Of a stretch of 7,314 bases of DNA, positions 4,970 to 7,314 are shown piece after piece (within the stretch, counting starts at the first letter, position 1; every line of letters begins with the position of its first letter). The position numbers and the translations under genes were made by a program. Under the pieces are notes generated by a model. The model searched no databases. It saw only the letters and a list, made by a program, of their open reading frames with translations, and had not been told where the DNA came from. Source of the DNA: Propionibacteriaceae bacterium (GTDB lineage: Bacteria; Actinomycetota; Actinomycetes; Propionibacteriales; Propionibacteriaceae); contig PMLO01000098.1 in NCBI GenBank assembly GCA_003158895.1, forward strand, positions 1 to 7,314. The letters are read 5' to 3'.

Positions 4970-6139
4970 GTGATCACCACCCTCGCCGTTCACGGTTACC
5001 GGTCGCTGCGTGACCTCGTCGTGCCCCTCGGCGGGCTGACGGTCGTCACGGGCGCCAACGGCAGCGGCAAGTCCAGCCTGTACCAGGCGTTCCGGTTGCT
5101 CTCCGACACGTCGTCCGGTGGCCTGGTCTCGGCGTTGGCTGAGGCCGGCGGCCTGTCGTCGGTCCTGTGGGCAGGTCCCGAGACGATCTCGCGTGCCATG
5201 CGCAACGGCGAGGTCCCCGTACAGGGCAAGGGATCCCGCCGGCGCCCCGTCTCGCTGATGCTGGGTTTCGCGACGGCGGAGTTCTCGTACCTGGTCGACG
5301 TCGGTCTCCCTACGCCGAGCAGGAGCCTGTTCGCCGGCGATCCGGAGCTCAAGCGCGAGGTGGTCTGGGACGGGCCCGTGCTCCGGCCGGCCACCACGCT
5401 GCTGACCCGCCTCCGGGGCGCCGTGAAGGTGCGCGCCGAACGCGGGTGGGAGACGGTGGTCGAGGACCTCGGCCCGCGGGAGTCCGTCCTCACCACGCTG
5501 TCCGACCCGCGCGGCTATCCGGAGCTCGCGGCCGTACGGGCGGCCGTGTCGTCCTGGCGGTTCCACGACGACATCCGCACCGATCGCCGCGCGCCAGCAC
5601 GGCAACCCCAGATCGGCACCTGGTCGCCGATCCTCGACCACGACGGGCGGAACCTCGCAGCTGCCGTGGAGACCGTACGGGAGTCGGCCTGGGCGACAGT
5701 GCTCGACGGCGCGATCGCCGATGCCTTCGACGGCACGACCCTCGAGGTCACCGCGTCGGACGAGGGCCTGTTCTTCCTCAGCCTGCGGCAGCCGGGGATG
5801 CTACGCCCGATGGGAGTGGCCGAGCTGAGCGACGGGACACTGCGGTACGTGGCGATGGCGACGGCGCTGCTCAGTCCGCGGCCGCCGTCGTTGCTGGTCC
5901 TCAACGAGCCGGAGACGAGCCTTCATCCTCAGCTCACCGAGCCGTTGGCGCGACTGATCACCGCGGCCGCGCACCGTACGCAGATCGTGGTCGTCACCCA
6001 CTCGGCGGCGCTCGTCTCGGCAATTGGTCACGAAGCCCCCGATGCGGTCCAGCACGAGCTGGTCAAGGAGCTCGGCGAAACTCGCGTGGCTGAGCAGGGG
6101 CTCCTGACGCGTCCGACCTGGGACTGGGGGAGCCGTTAG
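4970..6139 (+). CDS. AAA family ATPase (AAA_21/SMC-like, RecF-type fold)
   Basis: The 389-residue protein has an ABC/SMC-type ATPase head with no long coiled coil and no membrane segment. It opens ITTLAVHGYRSLRDLVVPL. Walker A is GANGSGKS (residues 28-35, K34), the signature-like motif is ELSDGTLRY (285-293), and the Walker B region is LLVLNEPETSLHP (308-320), with THS (343-345) as the switch histidine. The middle part (about 60-270) is variable. N312 occupies the usual Walker B aspartate position; E313 follows. As I recall, LNEPETSLHP is normal in this stand-alone predicted ATPase group (COG4637-like), so it need not mean inactivity. Related ATPases work in DNA repair or, with a nuclease partner, in phage defence. 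No nuclease domain or partner gene is visible here, so the function is unknown. GTG 4970 is chosen for the upstream -10 and because the fold starts at once. An upstream in-frame TTG at 4898 has no support. Confidence 0.93.
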   Translation: MITTLAVHGYRSLRDLVVPLGGLTVVTGANGSGKSSLYQAFRLLSDTSSGGLVSALAEAGGLSSVLWAGPETISRAMRNGEVPVQGKGSRRRPVSLMLGFATAEFSYLVDVGLPTPSRSLFAGDPELKREVVWDGPVLRPATTLLTRLRGAVKVRAERGWETVVEDLGPRESVLTTLSDPRGYPELAAVRAAVSSWRFHDDIRTDRRAPARQPQIGTWSPILDHDGRNLAAAVETVRESAWATVLDGAIADAFDGTTLEVTASDEGLFFLSLRQPGMLRPMGVAELSDGTLRYVAMATALLSPRPPSLLVLNEPETSLHPQLTEPLARLITAAAHRTQIVVVTHSAALVSAIGHEAPDAVQHELVKELGETRVAEQGLLTRPTWDWGSR

Positions 6140-6173
6140 GGGACCCTGGTCAGGCGCTCATGGCTTCCGCCGG

Positions 6174-6179
6174 TACATT
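6174..6179 (+). promoter_or_regulatory. -10 element of the CPBP gene (leaderless type)
   Basis: TACATT is followed by 6 bases and the ATG at 6186. No ribosome-binding site and no clear -35 are visible. The element sits in the 46-base gap after the ATPase, so this gene can be expressed on its own as well as by read-through. Confidence 0.5.
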
Positions 6180-6185
6180 CCTGGC

Positions 6186-6935
6186 ATGGCATCCACTGAG
6201 AACTCCGCGGAACCGACGGCAGTAGCGAAGCTGTCCCTCGGACTACTCGTGGCGATCGGCCTCGTCCGTACGGTGGCGCTGGCGCTGGGCAACGGCATCT
6301 CGGTGGGGGTCTTCTCCGTTGCCGGGAGCACGCGGCCGCTGACGCTCACGCTCGCTGGGACGAAGGTGTGGATCTTCGTGGTGGACGTGCTGACCGTCTA
6401 CCTCGTCATCAAGCTGCTTCAGCGCGAAGGGGCCTCGCTGACCCCGTTGCTGACGCCACGACCCGTCGCCACGAACCTTCTTCGGGCACTGGGTGGGCTG
6501 GTCATCGTCTACTTCGCGTTCTACTTCGGCGGCTTCGCCGGCAACCTCCTGATCTACTACGGCGCCGCGCCGGTCTCGGACGCGGTGAAGTTGCCCGTCC
6601 CGCTGAGTCTGGTGCGGCTGATCCTCGTCCCCATCACGGTGGCCGTCGCGGAGGAGACACTGTTCCGCGGCTATCTGTTGCCGCGCCTCCAGGTCCACAT
6701 GGGCCGGGTGGGCGCCGTCATCGTCTCCTCTTTGCTGGCCGCCGCCCAGTACTTCGCGTTCAGCATGGGGAGCTGGGACGCCATCCTGGCGGGCTTCGTC
6801 GGATACTTCATCGTCAACCTGGCCTTCGGCGCCCTGTACCTCTGGTTCAAGCGCCTGGCGCCGCTGATCCTCATCCACTGGTTCTTCGAGGTTGTCGCCG
6901 GCGTCGCGATCCTCATGGTGGCCCTCCAGCGCTGA
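6186..6935 (+). CDS. CPBP-family (Rce1/Abi-type) integral membrane protein
   Basis: The 249-residue protein is very hydrophobic, with segments near residues 17-35, 60-78, 100-125, 138-155, 175-192, 197-220 and 224-247. It has the CPBP (ABI/Rce1-like) core: motif 1 AEETLFRGYLLPRL (155-168; E156, E157, R161), a motif 2 region SSLLAAAQYFAF (181-192) and a motif 3 region LIHWFFEVVAG (229-239, H231). Family members are membrane proteases modelled on Rce1; in bacteria some process or confer immunity to peptides. In the standard motifs (EExxxR, FxxxH, HxxxN/D), motif 2 here reads L184xxxQ188 in place of FxxxH, and motif 3 has E235 in place of Asn/Asp. Two of the expected catalytic positions are therefore changed, and proteolytic activity is doubtful or altered. 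A ribosome-binding site is absent and the ATG follows a -10 hexamer closely. The stop is TGA 6933-6935. No bacteriocin gene is visible nearby. Confidence 0.9.
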   Translation: MASTENSAEPTAVAKLSLGLLVAIGLVRTVALALGNGISVGVFSVAGSTRPLTLTLAGTKVWIFVVDVLTVYLVIKLLQREGASLTPLLTPRPVATNLLRALGGLVIVYFAFYFGGFAGNLLIYYGAAPVSDAVKLPVPLSLVRLILVPITVAVAEETLFRGYLLPRLQVHMGRVGAVIVSSLLAAAQYFAFSMGSWDAILAGFVGYFIVNLAFGALYLWFKRLAPLILIHWFFEVVAGVAILMVALQR

Positions 6936-6983
6936 CGGACAGACCCTGCGGCCAGTCCCTCATCGCCACTCGTCGAGAGGCCA

Positions 6984-7011
6984 CGACACGCCCGAGACGT
7001 AGGGCGTGTCG
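6984..7011 (+). terminator. Hairpin after the CPBP gene
   Basis: A perfect 10-bp stem, CGACACGCCC (6984-6993) with GGGCGTGTCG (7002-7011), closes on an 8-base loop. It lies about 50 bases after the CPBP stop and before the regulator remnant. No U-run follows. It is a probable terminator for the CPBP transcript. Confidence 0.55.
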
Positions 7012-7040
7012 CGTCACGAAACGACTCCTCGACCCAAGGG

Positions 7041-7223
7041 CGACTCGCGCATGTCAATGACACCGGGCATCATGCCGAGCTCGCGGACGCCCTCGACGTC
7101 TCGCGTCTGACGGTCAACGCGCTGGAGTCCGGCAAGTACGACCCGAGCCTCCCGCTCGCGTTCCGCATCTCGAAGACGTTCCGGCTCCCGTTGGACGAGA
7201 TCTTCTACCCCAACCCGGACTGA
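7041..7223 (+). pseudogene. Remnant of a small XRE (Cro/C1-type) HTH regulator
   Basis: The last 60 codons of this frame read as a small Cro/C1-type helix-turn-helix protein of the YgzD-like group. AELADALDVSRLTVNALESG is the HTH, KYDPSLPLAFRISKTF is the following helix pair, and LPLDEIFYPNPD is the typical end, with TGA at 7221-7223. Intact relatives are about 65-75 residues and begin with a Met, a short basic stretch and a first helix ending in GxSQ. Here the part that should be helix 1 reads RLAHVNDTGHH, and no in-frame ATG, GTG or TTG exists anywhere between the CPBP stop and the HTH. The ATGs at 7051, 7057 and 7072 are in another frame that closes quickly. I read this as a 5'-degraded or frameshifted gene. 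A sequencing error, a rare start codon, or read-through from the CPBP gene (same frame) are less likely alternatives. Confidence 0.7.
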
Positions 7224-7249
7224 ATCCCCGAACTGTCCGCCACGTTCCC

Positions 7250-7255
7250 TAGGCT
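7250..7255 (+). promoter_or_regulatory. -10 element of the last gene (leaderless type)
   Basis: TAGGCT is followed by 6 bases and the GTG at 7262. The hexamer is identical to the one before the GNAT gene. No -35 and no ribosome-binding site are evident. Confidence 0.45.
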
Positions 7256-7261
7256 GGGCGC

Positions 7262-7314
7262 GTGGCTGACGTGTGGCAGACCCCGGTGTTCCGGGCTCTC
7301 GAGGAGCCCGTCAC
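7262..7314 (+). CDS. Start of an unidentified gene, cut by the window end
   Basis: Only the first 17 codons are present (VADVWQTPVFRALEEPV, with the first codon GTG read as Met). I do not recognise the protein from so little. The call rests on the -10 hexamer placed 6 bases before the GTG, the open frame to the window edge and the gap after the preceding stop. The fragment shows no signal peptide or membrane segment. A different start further downstream is possible. Confidence 0.5.
   Translation, partial: MADVWQTPVFRALEEPV

Noticed and set aside
4745..5641. Minus-strand open frame of 298 codons over the ATPase
   Set aside because: It covers the ATPase N-terminal half including its Walker A. 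Its composition is not protein-like and it has no start signal.
5167..6093. Plus-strand 308-codon frame inside the ATPase
   Set aside because: It is an alternative frame of the ATPase gene with an Arg/Gly/Pro-rich product. The ATPase frame carries all the motifs.
7051..7110. ATG at 7051 as start of the HTH gene
   Set aside because: It is in a different frame from the HTH and reaches a stop after 19 codons. It would serve only if a frameshift were corrected, and would still miss helix 1.
1..7314. CRISPR array, tRNA/rRNA genes, insertion sequence or attachment site
   Set aside because: I saw no regularly spaced repeats, no cloverleaf, no rRNA-like conserved stretch, no transposase-like protein and no terminal inverted repeat pair.

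Overview
The window is a compact, GC-rich (roughly two thirds G+C) stretch of bacterial chromosome. Codon use strongly favours G/C in the third position. The gene families (short-form DapB, DUF2993/LmeA-type protein, actinobacterial RNase J, the typical end of an actinobacterial PNPase, four-cysteine L28) point to an actinobacterium. A Propionibacteriales-like or related lineage fits, but this is an inference from gene content and style, not a placement.

Left half (1-2411): the window opens in the last S1 domain of polynucleotide phosphorylase (pnp), followed by a strong hairpin. dapB (4-hydroxy-tetrahydrodipicolinate reductase, lysine/diaminopimelate pathway) follows with a good ribosome-binding site. 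It is coupled, with a 4-base gap, to an exported DUF2993/LmeA-like lipid-binding protein. A GNAT acetyltransferase on the minus strand converges on that gene. Its promoter faces that of the next gene, rnj.

Middle (2412-4969): rnj encodes a full-length RNase J. It is followed by rpmB (ribosomal protein L28, zinc-binding form), which has its own probable promoter and a structured leader. rpmB ends in a perfect 16-bp hairpin that can terminate from both sides, because a possible small unknown gene on the minus strand runs toward it. A 191-base stretch before the next gene holds only that gene's likely promoter and minor inverted repeats.

Right half (4970-7314): an AAA/SMC-like ATPase (AAA_21 type) with no visible partner is followed by a CPBP-family membrane protein. 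The second and third active-site motifs of that protein are altered. Next come a hairpin and the remnant of a small Cro/C1-type (XRE) regulator that has lost its first helix and start codon, then the first 17 codons of an unidentified gene cut by the window end.

The genes are mostly housekeeping: RNA decay (pnp, rnj), translation (rpmB), and lysine/cell-wall precursor synthesis (dapB). A few accessory single genes sit among them. The most striking recurring pattern is that five starts (GNAT, rnj, ATPase, CPBP, last partial gene) have a TANNNT -10 hexamer 6 or 7 bases before the start codon, as in leaderless actinobacterial transcripts. I see no CRISPR array, tRNA, rRNA, insertion sequence or convincing new defence system.
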